Below, one piece after another: positions 1-6,255 of a DNA stretch of 6,654 bases (position 1 is the first letter of the stretch; every line of letters starts with the position of its first letter). The notes beneath the pieces are model-generated. The model searched no databases, was not told where the DNA came from, and saw only the letters and a list, made by a program, of their open reading frames with translations. The stretch comes from Granulicella sp. UBA5172 (GTDB taxonomy: Bacteria; Acidobacteriota; Terriglobia; Terriglobales; Acidobacteriaceae), in contig DHWW01000038.1 of the NCBI GenBank assembly GCA_002413385.1, positions 1-6,654 on the forward strand, given 5' to 3'. The translations under genes and the position numbers were made by a program.

Positions 1-1
1 T

Positions 2-1009
2 ACGGGGTCGTTCAAGGATACCGGGATGACGGCGGCGCTGTCGGTGGCGGTGGCGAGCGGTTTTGAGTGGGTGGCATGTGCTTCGACCGGGAACACGTCG
101 GCAGCGATGGCGGCCTATGCTGCACGGGCGGGGTTGCGCAGCATGGTGCTGATCCCGGAGGGAAAGATTGCGTGGGGCAAGCTGTCGCAGTCGATGGATT
201 ACGGATCGACAACGATCCAGCTGCGGACGGATTTCGATGGCTGCGTGCGGGTGCTGGGAGAGATTGTGCAGCGGGCTCCGGTGTATCTGCTGAACTCGGT
301 GAACCCGTACCGTCTGGAGGGGCAGAAGACTCCGGCATTTGAGATTCTGGAGCAATGCGAGTGGCAGGTGCCGCACCACATTATTGTGCCTGGCGGAAAC
401 CTTGCGAACTGCTCGGCGCTGGGCAAGGGCTTCGCAGAGATGCTGCATCTTGGATTTATTCATCGCGTGCCGAAGATCAGCGTGATCCAGGCGGAGGGAG
501 CGAATCCTCTATATCAGAGTATGCAGGCGAATGGCGGCGTGTCGCTGGAGGCGGTGACGGCGAATACGCGGGCGTCGGCGATCCAGATTGGGAATCCTGC
601 CTCGTGGAAGAAGGCGGTGCGGATTCTGGCATTGACCGGGGGATGGTGCGAGCAGGTGTCGGAGCGGGAGATTGCGCTGGCGAAGGCGGAGATTGGCGCG
701 GAGGGAATTGGGTGTGAGCCAGCATCGGCGGTGACGCTGGCGGGGCTCAAGAAGCTGGTTGCGGATGGACGCGTCGGCAGGGAAGAGACGGCGATTCTGT
801 TGCTGACGGGACACACGCTGAAGGATTCGGAGTACACGATCAAATACCATCGCGGCGAGTTGCTGACCGAGGCTGAGATGGTGGGTGCGGATGCAGCCGA
901 GTTGGCGCTGCATGCCTCGTTGCGCCACGAACCGACGGTGCTGGATGCTGATGCGGATGCGGTGCTGAGGGCGATCGATACACAGACACGATCGGCGCTG
1001 CCAGCGTGA
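2..1009 (+). CDS. thrC: Threonine synthase, C-terminal part (5' end outside the window)
   Basis: PLP-dependent enzyme that converts O-phosphohomoserine to threonine plus phosphate, the last step of threonine synthesis, in the cytoplasm. The frame is open from the first bases and begins with TGSFKDTGM, the family's Schiff-base motif; the lysine is at bases 14-16, so the ATG at 26 is internal and not the start. Further signatures are ASTGNTSAA (substrate phosphate and PLP contact), KLSQSMDYG, the glycine-rich PGGNLANCSALGKGF (PLP phosphate loop), GCEPASA and TGHTLKD. The GGNLAN form replaces the more common GNAGN loop. About 335 residues are visible; family members usually have roughly 400-450, so about 80-110 N-terminal residues are missing. 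The stop at 1007-1009 overlaps the GTG start of thrB. Family assignment is firm; it could only be confused with a related fold-type II enzyme, which the direct thrB neighbour makes unlikely. Confidence 0.93.
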   Translation, partial: TGSFKDTGMTAALSVAVASGFEWVACASTGNTSAAMAAYAARAGLRSMVLIPEGKIAWGKLSQSMDYGSTTIQLRTDFDGCVRVLGEIVQRAPVYLLNSVNPYRLEGQKTPAFEILEQCEWQVPHHIIVPGGNLANCSALGKGFAEMLHLGFIHRVPKISVIQAEGANPLYQSMQANGGVSLEAVTANTRASAIQIGNPASWKKAVRILALTGGWCEQVSEREIALAKAEIGAEGIGCEPASAVTLAGLKKLVADGRVGREETAILLLTGHTLKDSEYTIKYHRGELLTEAEMVGADAAELALHASLRHEPTVLDADADAVLRAIDTQTRSALPA

Positions 1010-1920
1010 GCGCTTTGACTGCGGTACATGGGCTGCGGTTGTCGTTGCCGGCCACGTCGGCGAACCTGGGGCCGGGTTTCGATGCGGCCGGGCTGGCGCT
1101 GTCGATGCGTCTCACGGTCGAGGCACAGGTTGCGGCTGGCTTTCAGATTCAGGCTACGGGGCGGGATACGGAACTGTGCGGTGCGCTTGAGAAGAACCTG
1201 ATGCTGGACACGTATTGTGAGGTGCTGCGGCGTGCCGGGGCTGCGGTACTGCCGCTGCATGTGAAGTTGCACAATGAGATTCCGCTGGGGATGGGTTGCG
1301 GATCGAGCGCGGCAGCGTTGCTGGCGGGAGTGGCGCTGGCGGATCACTTTGGCGAGCTGCAGATGGGCGATGCTGGGATTGTTGCGGAGGCGAGCCGCAT
1401 CGAGGGGCATCCGGATAACGTGGCGGCGTGCTGGTATGGAGGCTTTACGGTGTCGGCGCAGGAGGGCGATGCGGTGCAGATGGCAACGTTCGCAGGCGAT
1501 GCTGGATGGGAGATGCTGTTGGCGGTGCAGGCGACCAGCCTGGCAACGACCAAGGCGAGGGCGCTGCTGCCGGAGAGCTACGCAAAAGCGGATGCGATCT
1601 TCAATGTGCAGCGGGCTTCGTTGCTGGTTGCGGCCTTTGCTCAGGGGAGATTGGATCTGCTGGCTGCGGCGATGCAGGACAGGATGCACCAGCCGTATCG
1701 GATGGATGCTTGTCCTCTGCTGAGGACGCTGTTGCCGCTGACGGCGGAGCCGGAGATTGCAGGGGTTGCGCTGAGTGGTGCGGGGCCCTCGGTGCTGGTA
1801 TTTCTGGCAGCGGAGACAACGGTGCTGGAGGCGGAGACACGACTGCGGGAGCTGGTGGGGCCGGAGGTGGAGCTTTTGCCGCTACGGATTGGCCGAGGAG
1901 TGGAAAGAACCGAGCTTTAG
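1006..1920 (+). CDS. thrB: Homoserine kinase (GHMP kinase family)
   Basis: ATP-dependent kinase that phosphorylates L-homoserine to O-phosphohomoserine, the substrate of the threonine synthase encoded just upstream. The 304-residue product has normal family length and all three GHMP motifs: LPATSANLGPGFDAAG near residues 14-29, the ATP-binding glycine loop PLGMGCGSSAAA at 93-104, and the C-terminal LSGAGPSVLVF at 256-266. EGHPDNVAA at 133-141 is the typical homoserine kinase segment. The start is GTG at 1006, chosen because it lies in a 4-bp GTGA overlap with the thrC stop and gives the right distance to motif 1. No good Shine-Dalgarno precedes it, so translational coupling to thrC is likely (inference). 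The C-terminus RIGRGVERTEL is intact. Together the two genes form the end of a threonine operon; a homoserine dehydrogenase gene may lie upstream, outside the window. Confidence 0.95.
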   Translation: MSALTAVHGLRLSLPATSANLGPGFDAAGLALSMRLTVEAQVAAGFQIQATGRDTELCGALEKNLMLDTYCEVLRRAGAAVLPLHVKLHNEIPLGMGCGSSAAALLAGVALADHFGELQMGDAGIVAEASRIEGHPDNVAACWYGGFTVSAQEGDAVQMATFAGDAGWEMLLAVQATSLATTKARALLPESYAKADAIFNVQRASLLVAAFAQGRLDLLAAAMQDRMHQPYRMDACPLLRTLLPLTAEPEIAGVALSGAGPSVLVFLAAETTVLEAETRLRELVGPEVELLPLRIGRGVERTEL

Positions 1921-1950
1921 GTCTCGCATCGTTTTCCACCGCGGTGCATC

Positions 1951-1956
1951 TATCAT
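1951..1956 (+). promoter_or_regulatory. Possible -10 box upstream of trxA
   Basis: TATCAT matches the sigma70 -10 consensus at 5 of 6 positions and sits in a locally AT-richer part of the 90-bp spacer between thrB and trxA. No convincing -35 hexamer lies 16-18 bp upstream (TCGTTT at best). An independent trxA promoter is plausible because thioredoxin is usually expressed strongly and separately, but read-through from thrB is also possible. Confidence 0.22.
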
Positions 1957-1974
1957 TATGTGGTTTGTATAGGG

Positions 1975-1993
1975 CAGCATGCAGTAAATGCTG
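1975..1993 (+). promoter_or_regulatory. Inverted repeat in the trxA leader
   Basis: CAGCAT at 1975-1980 and ATGCTG at 1988-1993 form perfect 6-bp arms around a 7-nt loop. The element ends a few bases before the ribosome-binding site of trxA. It could be a small mRNA hairpin or a protein-binding site; a chance origin cannot be excluded at this length. Confidence 0.3.
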
Positions 1994-2010
1994 AAAAGGG
2001 AGATGATTTT

Positions 2011-2343
2011 ATGGCTGGTCAGTATGTGAGCGATGTAAACGACGCAGAGTTTGAGCAGAAGGTGCTGCAGTCGGATACACCGGTTCTGGTTGATTTCTGG
2101 GCGGCGTGGTGTGGGCCGTGCCGTGCGCTTGCGCCAGTGGTTGACGCCATTGCCGAGGAATACAACGGCAAGCTGAAGGTGATGAAGATGGACGTCGATA
2201 AGAACAATATGACGCCCGGCCGCTATGGCATTCGCGGTATTCCGGCGCTGCTGGTCTTCAAGGGTGGCAAGGTTGCCGAGCAGATCGTGGGATTTGTCCC
2301 GAAGGACACGATCGACCAGACATTGAAGCGTGTTCTCGTATAA
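2011..2343 (+). CDS. trxA: Thioredoxin
   Basis: Small cytoplasmic disulfide reductase that is recycled by thioredoxin reductase and supplies electrons to ribonucleotide reductase, peroxiredoxins and similar enzymes. The 110-residue product is normal single-domain thioredoxin length. It shows the [13 protein letters not shown] active-site stretch with redox cysteines C34 and C37 (WCGPC at 33-37), the buried aspartate D28, and the cis-proline P78 in RGIPALLVF, followed by KGGKV and the terminal helix. There is no signal peptide or extra domain. ATG at 2011 is chosen over an in-frame start at 1960 because GGGAG at 1998-2002 lies 8 nt upstream as a good ribosome-binding site and because the family begins here; the upstream extension has no thioredoxin similarity. 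It lies 90 bp after thrB and is followed by a strong hairpin, so it may be its own transcription unit. Assignment is firm; which cellular thioredoxin paralogue it is cannot be decided. Confidence 0.95.
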   Translation: MAGQYVSDVNDAEFEQKVLQSDTPVLVDFWAAWCGPCRALAPVVDAIAEEYNGKLKVMKMDVDKNNMTPGRYGIRGIPALLVFKGGKVAEQIVGFVPKDTIDQTLKRVLV

Positions 2344-2368
2344 AAGTTTCTAAGAGGTTGCAGAAGGT

Positions 2369-2399
2369 ACGGTCCGCGGAGCTTTGCTCTGCGGACCGT
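2369..2399 (+). terminator. GC-rich hairpin after trxA, terminator-like without U-tract
   Basis: Arms at 2369-2382 and 2386-2399 (ACGGTCCGCGGAGC and GCTCTGCGGACCGT) pair over 14 bp with a single G-U wobble and a TTT loop. The hairpin starts 25 bp after the trxA stop. The following bases (TGCTGCGTCC) are not T-rich, so this is not a canonical intrinsic terminator. It may act as a weak terminator, or as a 3'-end stabiliser of the trxA transcript. The hairpin itself is clear; its role is inferred. Confidence 0.5.
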
Positions 2400-2430
2400 T
2401 GCTGCGTCCGGTGTAGACTTTAGGCCAACC

Positions 2431-2610
2431 ATGCTGGAGTGGAGTCTTGTTCACGGGAGTCTGATCGCCTTCTTCATCCTGGCGAACAGCTTCTTTGTGG
2501 CTGCAGAGTTTGCGGTGGTCAGTATGCGAGAGACTCGCATAGAACAGTTGATTGCGCTGAATTATCCGGGTGCTCGAACTGCGCTTCGGCTAAAACACAA
2601 TTATCGATGA
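2431..2610 (+). pseudogene. N-terminal fragment of CNNM/HlyC-type membrane protein, cut off by a frameshift
   Basis: This 59-codon frame encodes the first membrane segment of the protein that continues at 2624-3850 in another frame. The segment LIAFFILANSFFVAAEFAVV (residues 11-30) followed by SMRETRIEQL is the characteristic start of the DUF21/CNNM transmembrane domain. The frame ends at TGA 2608-2610, just where the downstream frame takes up the expected continuation DEFLPAVQFGVTLASLGLG. Removing one base in the TT at 2601-2602 joins them as KHNIDEFLPAVQ; removing one A in the AAAA run at 2592-2595 also restores the frame. The ATG at 2431 has only a weak AGG at 2422-2424 as ribosome-binding site, but it fits the family start. 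The joined gene, 2431-3850, would encode about 472 residues, normal for the family. Sequencing error, true mutation or frameshifting cannot be told apart here. Confidence 0.8.
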
Positions 2611-2623
2611 GTTCCTTCCGGCG

Positions 2624-3850
2624 GTGCAGTTCGGAGTCACACTGGCCAGCCTGGGTCTGGGCGGTCTGGGTGAGCCGGCCATTGCGGACGCGCTGCTAAG
2701 CGGGTTCGAGCGACTGCCGAGGCTACCGGGCGTTGCGACCTACGCTCAGCTTTATGCGCACTCGATTGCGATTGTTCTGGCGTTCGCGCTGATTACTTAT
2801 TTTGAAGTGTTACTGGGAGAGTTGGTTCCCAAGTCGCTGGCATTGCAGCGGTCCGAGCGGATTGCGCTGGCCATTGCGGGGCCGATGGATGTCTTTATAC
2901 GGATGACGCGACCCGCCGTGAGGCTGATGAATGTTTCAGCGGGGCTGGTGCTGCGAGTCTTTCAGGCGCCGTTGCGTGGAGAGAGTATCGCGCACTCGCC
3001 AGAGGAGTTGAAGTTGCTGGCGACGGCGACGCGCCGCATGGGGTTGCTGCCACCCTTTCAGGAGCAGATGATTCACCGCGCGATCGAACTGAACCAGGTG
3101 GTGGTGAGCGAGATTATGACTCCGCGAGGAAAGATCTTCTCGCTGCCGGCGGATATGACGCTGGAGATGGCCAGTGCGAAGGTGGTCGAGGAGCAGCACT
3201 CGCGTATTCCGGTGTACGACCCTGCTATGGGACGCGACCATATTATCGGGATCGCCTACTCGAAGGATATTGCGCGGCTGATTCACTTTCGCAGTGTGGC
3301 GCAGGGGTTGGGGAACCGCGGAGCTTCCGGGATTACGCTGCGGCAGGTGATGCGCGATGTGCTGGTGGTGCCGGAGACGAAGCTCGCGGTGGAGCTGCTG
3401 CAGGAGTTTCAGGATCGGCGACGGCAGATTGCGATTGTGGTGGATGAGTTTGGATCGACGCTGGGATTGATTACGGCTGAGGACGTGCTGGAGCAGGTGG
3501 TGGGTGAGCTTGAGGATGAGTTCGATACGGGGCGTAACCTGCCTCTTCCGGCGGCAGGCGGAGGGTTGCTGCTGGATGGGAGCGCAAGCCTGCGCGATCT
3601 GGTGACACAGTTGCACTGGAAGTTTCCGCGGTCGTATGGCGTGGAGACGCTGGCAGGATTTCTGCTGGTGCAGTTCGGGCACATTCCTGTGGAGGGAGAG
3701 CAGGTGGAGTTCAATGGGCGACGGTTTTCAGTGGTCCGGATCGAGGGCCAGAGGATTGCGCAGGTGCGCGTCGACCCGATCGTTGAGGCGAGTCCAGCGG
3801 GAAAGGGAGCGGACGCTTCGCCGGAGCGTGTTGCGGAGACGAGGCGATGA
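2624..3850 (+). CDS. CNNM/DUF21-CBS-CorC_HlyC membrane protein (main part; frame-shifted from its N-terminus)
   Basis: Inner-membrane protein of the hemolysin C/CorC/PaeA-type family, whose members are linked to magnesium, cobalt or polyamine export; the substrate here is unknown. From the GTG at 2624 the frame gives 408 residues. It holds the rest of the DUF21 membrane domain (helices near 3-24 and 42-62, then the signature GELVPKSLA at 65-73), a CBS pair (MTPR at 155-158, HSRIPVYD at 172-179, IAIVVDEFGSTLGLITAEDV at about 249-268, GELEDEFD nearby), and a C-terminal CorC_HlyC domain at about 293-378 that includes FGHIPVEGE. Residues after about 380 look disordered. GTG 2624 has no clear ribosome-binding site and is probably not the native start: the true N-terminus is encoded at 2431-2610, one base out of frame. 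The stop overlaps the following permease ATG by 4 bp (ATGA), which suggests co-translation. It is called hemolysin in many annotations, but no toxin role is implied. Confidence 0.85.
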   Translation: MQFGVTLASLGLGGLGEPAIADALLSGFERLPRLPGVATYAQLYAHSIAIVLAFALITYFEVLLGELVPKSLALQRSERIALAIAGPMDVFIRMTRPAVRLMNVSAGLVLRVFQAPLRGESIAHSPEELKLLATATRRMGLLPPFQEQMIHRAIELNQVVVSEIMTPRGKIFSLPADMTLEMASAKVVEEQHSRIPVYDPAMGRDHIIGIAYSKDIARLIHFRSVAQGLGNRGASGITLRQVMRDVLVVPETKLAVELLQEFQDRRRQIAIVVDEFGSTLGLITAEDVLEQVVGELEDEFDTGRNLPLPAAGGGLLLDGSASLRDLVTQLHWKFPRSYGVETLAGFLLVQFGHIPVEGEQVEFNGRRFSVVRIEGQRIAQVRVDPIVEASPAGKGADASPERVAETRR

Positions 3851-4809
3851 GCTTGAAGGGTGCATCGGGTCGATCTGCGGCGGGCAGAATCCTGTGGCGC
3901 GTCGTGACGACGCTGCCTGTCGTGTGGGTGGTCGTCACGGTGGTGTTTCTGATGATTCACCTGGTTCCGGGCGATCCGATTGTGCAGATGCTTGGCGATG
4001 GCGCAACGGCGTCGGATATCGCTGGGTTGCGGCACGCGTATGGTCTGGATGTTCCGCTGGGGGCGCAATATCTACGCTACTGGATGGGGCTGTTGCACGG
4101 TGATCTGGGGCAGTCTTTGCGGCTGCATGATTCGGTGATGCACCTGATCCTGCAACGCTATCCTTACACGCTGGCGCTGACGGTGGCGGCGACGGTGCTG
4201 GGTGTGGGGCTGGCGATTCCGGCGGGTGTTGCGTCGGCTCGACGGGCAAACCGGTGGCCCGACCGCACGCTGGGTATCGTGAGCCTGTTTGGGTTGTCGT
4301 TTCCAAACTTTGCGTTGGGCCCGATCCTCATTCTGGTGTTTGCGATTGGATTGGGGGTCCTGCCGGTTTCGGGTGCGGGTGTGGGTACGGCGGATTTTTT
4401 GCGCCACCTGGTGTTGCCGGCCGTGACGCTGGGGCTGGGGATGGGAGCAATCCTGACGCGCATGGTTCGAACGTCGATGCTGGAAGAGTTGGGGCAGGAC
4501 TACATACGAACGGCGCGGGCGAAGGGGCTGTCTGAGGACGTGGTGGTGTATCGACATGCGCTGCGCAATGCGCTGAATCCAGTGTTGACGGTGATCGGGC
4601 TGCAGTTCGGTTCGCTGCTGGCCGGAGCGATTGTGACGGAGACGATCTTTGGCTGGCCGGGAATTGGGCGGCTGACACTCTCTGCTATTTCGAATCGCGA
4701 TTATGCGTTGGTGCAGGGGTGCATTCTGGCGGTTGGCCTGACCTATGTGGCGGTGAATCTGCTGACGGATTCGGTGTATGCGCTGGCCGATCCGAGGATG
4801 CGAAGGTAA
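3847..4809 (+). CDS. DppB-type ABC transporter permease (dipeptide/oligopeptide/nickel family)
   Basis: Integral inner-membrane subunit that pairs with a DppC-type partner to form the channel of a peptide, nickel or glutathione importer; the substrate cannot be read from the permease. The 320-residue product has normal length. It starts with a basic cytoplasmic end and TM1 (about 17-38), followed by the family hallmark HLVPGDPI (38-45), the periplasmic part with YGLDVPLGAQYLRYW (65-79) and HGDLGQSL (84-91), then five more hydrophobic segments (about 108-130, 143-168, 185-204, 244-267 and 288-308). The EAA loop that contacts the ATPase is EELGQDYIRTARAKGLSE (213-230). ETIFGWPGIGRL (265-276) and the ending YALADPRMRR are typical. 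The ATG at 3847 lies in an ATGA overlap with the CNNM-type gene. The stop is only 2 bp from the stop of the convergent phosphoesterase gene. The expected DppC partner is on the opposite strand at 5291-6184; no binding protein or ATPase is in the window. Confidence 0.92.
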   Translation: MSLKGASGRSAAGRILWRVVTTLPVVWVVVTVVFLMIHLVPGDPIVQMLGDGATASDIAGLRHAYGLDVPLGAQYLRYWMGLLHGDLGQSLRLHDSVMHLILQRYPYTLALTVAATVLGVGLAIPAGVASARRANRWPDRTLGIVSLFGLSFPNFALGPILILVFAIGLGVLPVSGAGVGTADFLRHLVLPAVTLGLGMGAILTRMVRTSMLEELGQDYIRTARAKGLSEDVVVYRHALRNALNPVLTVIGLQFGSLLAGAIVTETIFGWPGIGRLTLSAISNRDYALVQGCILAVGLTYVAVNLLTDSVYALADPRMRR

Positions 4810-4811
4810 GG

Positions 4812-5270
4812 CTAGGGTTCCAGGGGGACGATCCGGGCAGAGGGTTTGCCGTTGTCGATCTGTAGCAGAGCGAAGGTGATGGGCAGATTGAATCTGCGGG
4901 GACCGACGCTTCCGGGGTTGAGGTAGAGCACGCCGCTGCGGTGCTCGATCAGCGGTTGGTGGGAGTGGCCGCTGAGGACAACGCCGATTCCTGCCGCGTG
5001 GGGGTTGAGATCGAGGTCCTGAAGGGAGTGGAGCATGTAGAGCAGACAGCCTGCGAGTTCGATGGCCTCGGTGGCGGGCAGGGCGGCGCAGGGGCCGGTG
5101 CGGTCGACGTTGCCGCGAATCGCCGTGACGGGAGCGATCCGGCGGAGTTCGGTGAGGATTTCCGGGTCGCCAACATCGCCTGCGTGGAGGATGTGGGCGA
5201 CTCCTGCAAGGGCTGGGAGAAGCTCTGGACGAAGCAGGCCGTGGGTGTCGGAGATGACGCCGATGAGCAT
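4812..5270 (-). CDS. YfcE/MJ0936-type metallophosphoesterase
   Basis: Small calcineurin-like phosphoesterase with two catalytic metals; relatives hydrolyse phosphodiesters, but the natural substrate of this protein is unknown. The 152-residue product shows the ordered metal-binding motifs: SDTHG with D8 and H10, HAGDVGD with D32, RGNVD with N54, LHS with H81 in the position of the usual histidine motif (HS in place of the common HG), and GHSH with H102 and H104. LNPGSVGPRR near residues 120-130 is also typical. The start is the ATG at 5268-5270 because family members begin a few residues before the DTH motif; an upstream in-frame extension to 5372 lies inside the permease gene and has no family similarity. 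AAAGG, 9 nt upstream, may serve as ribosome-binding site and lies in a 19-bp tandem repeat. The gene is 20 bp downstream of the DppC-type gene on the same strand, so the two are probably co-transcribed. The protein is cytoplasmic. Confidence 0.9.
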   Translation of the reverse strand: MLIGVISDTHGLLRPELLPALAGVAHILHAGDVGDPEILTELRRIAPVTAIRGNVDRTGPCAALPATEAIELAGCLLYMLHSLQDLDLNPHAAGIGVVLSGHSHQPLIEHRSGVLYLNPGSVGPRRFNLPITFALLQIDNGKPSARIVPLEP

Positions 5271-5305
5271 GCTAGAGGCCTTTACCCATGCTAGAGGCCC
5301 TCGCC
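5268..5305 (-). repeat. 19-bp tandem duplication at the permease/phosphoesterase junction
   Basis: Two adjacent copies at 5268-5286 and 5287-5305 share CATGCTAGAGGCC and a final CC (+ strand), and differ only within the last six bases (TTTACC against CTCGCC); 16 of 19 bases are identical. A third CATGC begins at 5306. On the - strand, the copy at 5287-5305 holds the last codons and stop of the DppC-type gene (MGEGL-stop). The other copy would read MGKGL-stop, encodes nothing else and supplies an AAAGG in front of the phosphoesterase ATG. The repeat is seen directly; its origin by slippage duplication is inferred. Confidence 0.8.
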
Positions 5306-6184
5306 CATGCGTGTTCGGGGATCGAGATAGTCTCGCAAGCCGTCGCCGATGAGATTGAAGGAGAAGACGCAAAGCGCGAGTGCGACGGCAGGGAAGAACA
5401 TCAGGTAGGGAGACTCAAAGAGGTGCGAACGGGCATCGTTGAGCATGGCTCCCCAGGTAGGAGTGGGGGGCTGGACACCGAGGCCGAGAAAGCTCAGCGT
5501 GGCTTCGGCGAGTACCGCAGCGGCCATCCCTACAGCGGCCTGTACCAGGAGGGGTTGCAGAATGTTGGGCAGGATGTGGCGAAACATCAGATGCAGATCG
5601 CTGGCACCCAGAGATCGAGCCGCCTGGACGTATTCGCGCTGCTTTACGCTGAGCACCTGGGCTCGCACCAGGCGTGCGTAGTTGACCCATCCGGCAAGAG
5701 CGAGGGCAAGGATGAGGTTCGCGAGGCTGGGTCCGAGAAACGCGACGATGGTGATCGCGAGAAGGATTCCCGGAAGAGCAAGGAAGGCGTTTCCGAGATA
5801 GATGTTGACGATCGTATCGGTGAAGCCTCCGTAGAATCCGGCCAGCATGCCGAGGGTAACGCCCAAGGCAAGGGAGAGCGCGACGACGGCGGTGGCTACG
5901 ATGAGAGAGACTCGCGCTCCATAGAGCGTTCGCGAAAGTACGTCGCGGCCAAGTTCATCGGTGCCAAACCAGTGGGTGGCCGAGGGGGGAAGAAGCCTTG
6001 CACTGAGGTTCAGATGCGCCGGGTCGTGGGGGGCCAGCCAGGGAGCGAGGAGGGCGCAAAGCAGAAAGAGTGTGAGCACCAGGCAGCCGGCAAAAGCGAG
6101 GCGATGCTGCGTGAGTTGACCCAGTATGGAGCGGAGTCTTGACGGTTGTCTGAGGTCTGCTTCCATAGCCAGTGAACCGATCAT
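5291..6184 (-). CDS. DppC-type ABC transporter permease (dipeptide/oligopeptide/nickel family)
   Basis: Second membrane subunit of a peptide/nickel-type importer, expected to pair with a DppB-type protein. The 297-residue product has normal length. It has TM1 with CLVLTLFLLCALLAPWLAPH (34-53) and the DppC hallmark HWFGTDELGRDVLSR (71-85), then hydrophobic segments at about 92-117, 133-150, 153-166, 211-233 and 260-280. The EAA loop is at about 183-207 (REYVQAARSLGASD), and LSFLGLGVQPPTPTWG (230-245) is very typical. Two starts are possible, ATG 6184 and ATG 6166 (six residues shorter); neither has a clear ribosome-binding site, so the longer one is given. The stop lies inside a 19-bp tandem repeat, 20 bp before the phosphoesterase start. 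The matching DppB-type gene is on the opposite strand at 3847-4809, an unusual split. Substrate unknown; no partner ATPase or binding protein is visible. Confidence 0.92.
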   Translation of the reverse strand: MIGSLAMEADLRQPSRLRSILGQLTQHRLAFAGCLVLTLFLLCALLAPWLAPHDPAHLNLSARLLPPSATHWFGTDELGRDVLSRTLYGARVSLIVATAVVALSLALGVTLGMLAGFYGGFTDTIVNIYLGNAFLALPGILLAITIVAFLGPSLANLILALALAGWVNYARLVRAQVLSVKQREYVQAARSLGASDLHLMFRHILPNILQPLLVQAAVGMAAAVLAEATLSFLGLGVQPPTPTWGAMLNDARSHLFESPYLMFFPAVALALCVFSFNLIGDGLRDYLDPRTRMGEGL

Positions 6185-6227
6185 ACCGCTAAAAACCGCT
6201 GGGATTGTGCAGCATGTGGGGCAATCC

Positions 6228-6255
6228 TTGACATCCCCCTGTGCTCAAATAAACT
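6228..6255 (+). promoter_or_regulatory. Sigma70-like promoter for the epimerase gene
   Basis: A perfect -35 hexamer TTGACA (6228-6233) is followed after 16 bp by TAAACT (6250-6255), 4 of 6 to the -10 consensus. Transcription would start near 6262 and leave a leader of about 118 nt before the ATG at 6380. This is the best promoter-like sequence in the window and lies between divergent genes. Confidence 0.5.

Noticed and set aside
26..28. ATG as the start of threonine synthase
   Set aside because: The conserved PLP-lysine motif lies directly before it in frame, so the gene continues upstream beyond the window.
514..1689. 391-codon open frame on the - strand
   Set aside because: It lies antisense to thrC and thrB, whose families are certain. 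The product is rich in Arg, Gln and His without domain motifs, as expected from the mirror of G/C-ending codons.
2439..2699. 86-codon + strand frame spanning the frameshift
   Set aside because: It shares neither frame with the conserved DUF21 protein and its translation has no family motifs; it is a shadow frame.
5268..5305. The two 19-bp repeats as the start of a CRISPR or other array
   Set aside because: There are only two directly adjacent copies without spacers, and one copy is the coding end of a gene; this is a tandem duplication.
5268..5372. Longer phosphoesterase with a 34-residue N-terminal extension
   Set aside because: The extension overlaps the end of the DppC-type gene, is Arg-rich without similarity to the family, and the family normally starts just before the DTH motif.
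5288..6142. 284-codon open frame on the + strand
   Set aside because: It is antisense to the DppC-type permease. The translation is low-complexity Gly/Glu/Lys/Arg-rich with no recognisable fold, and no ribosome-binding site was noted.
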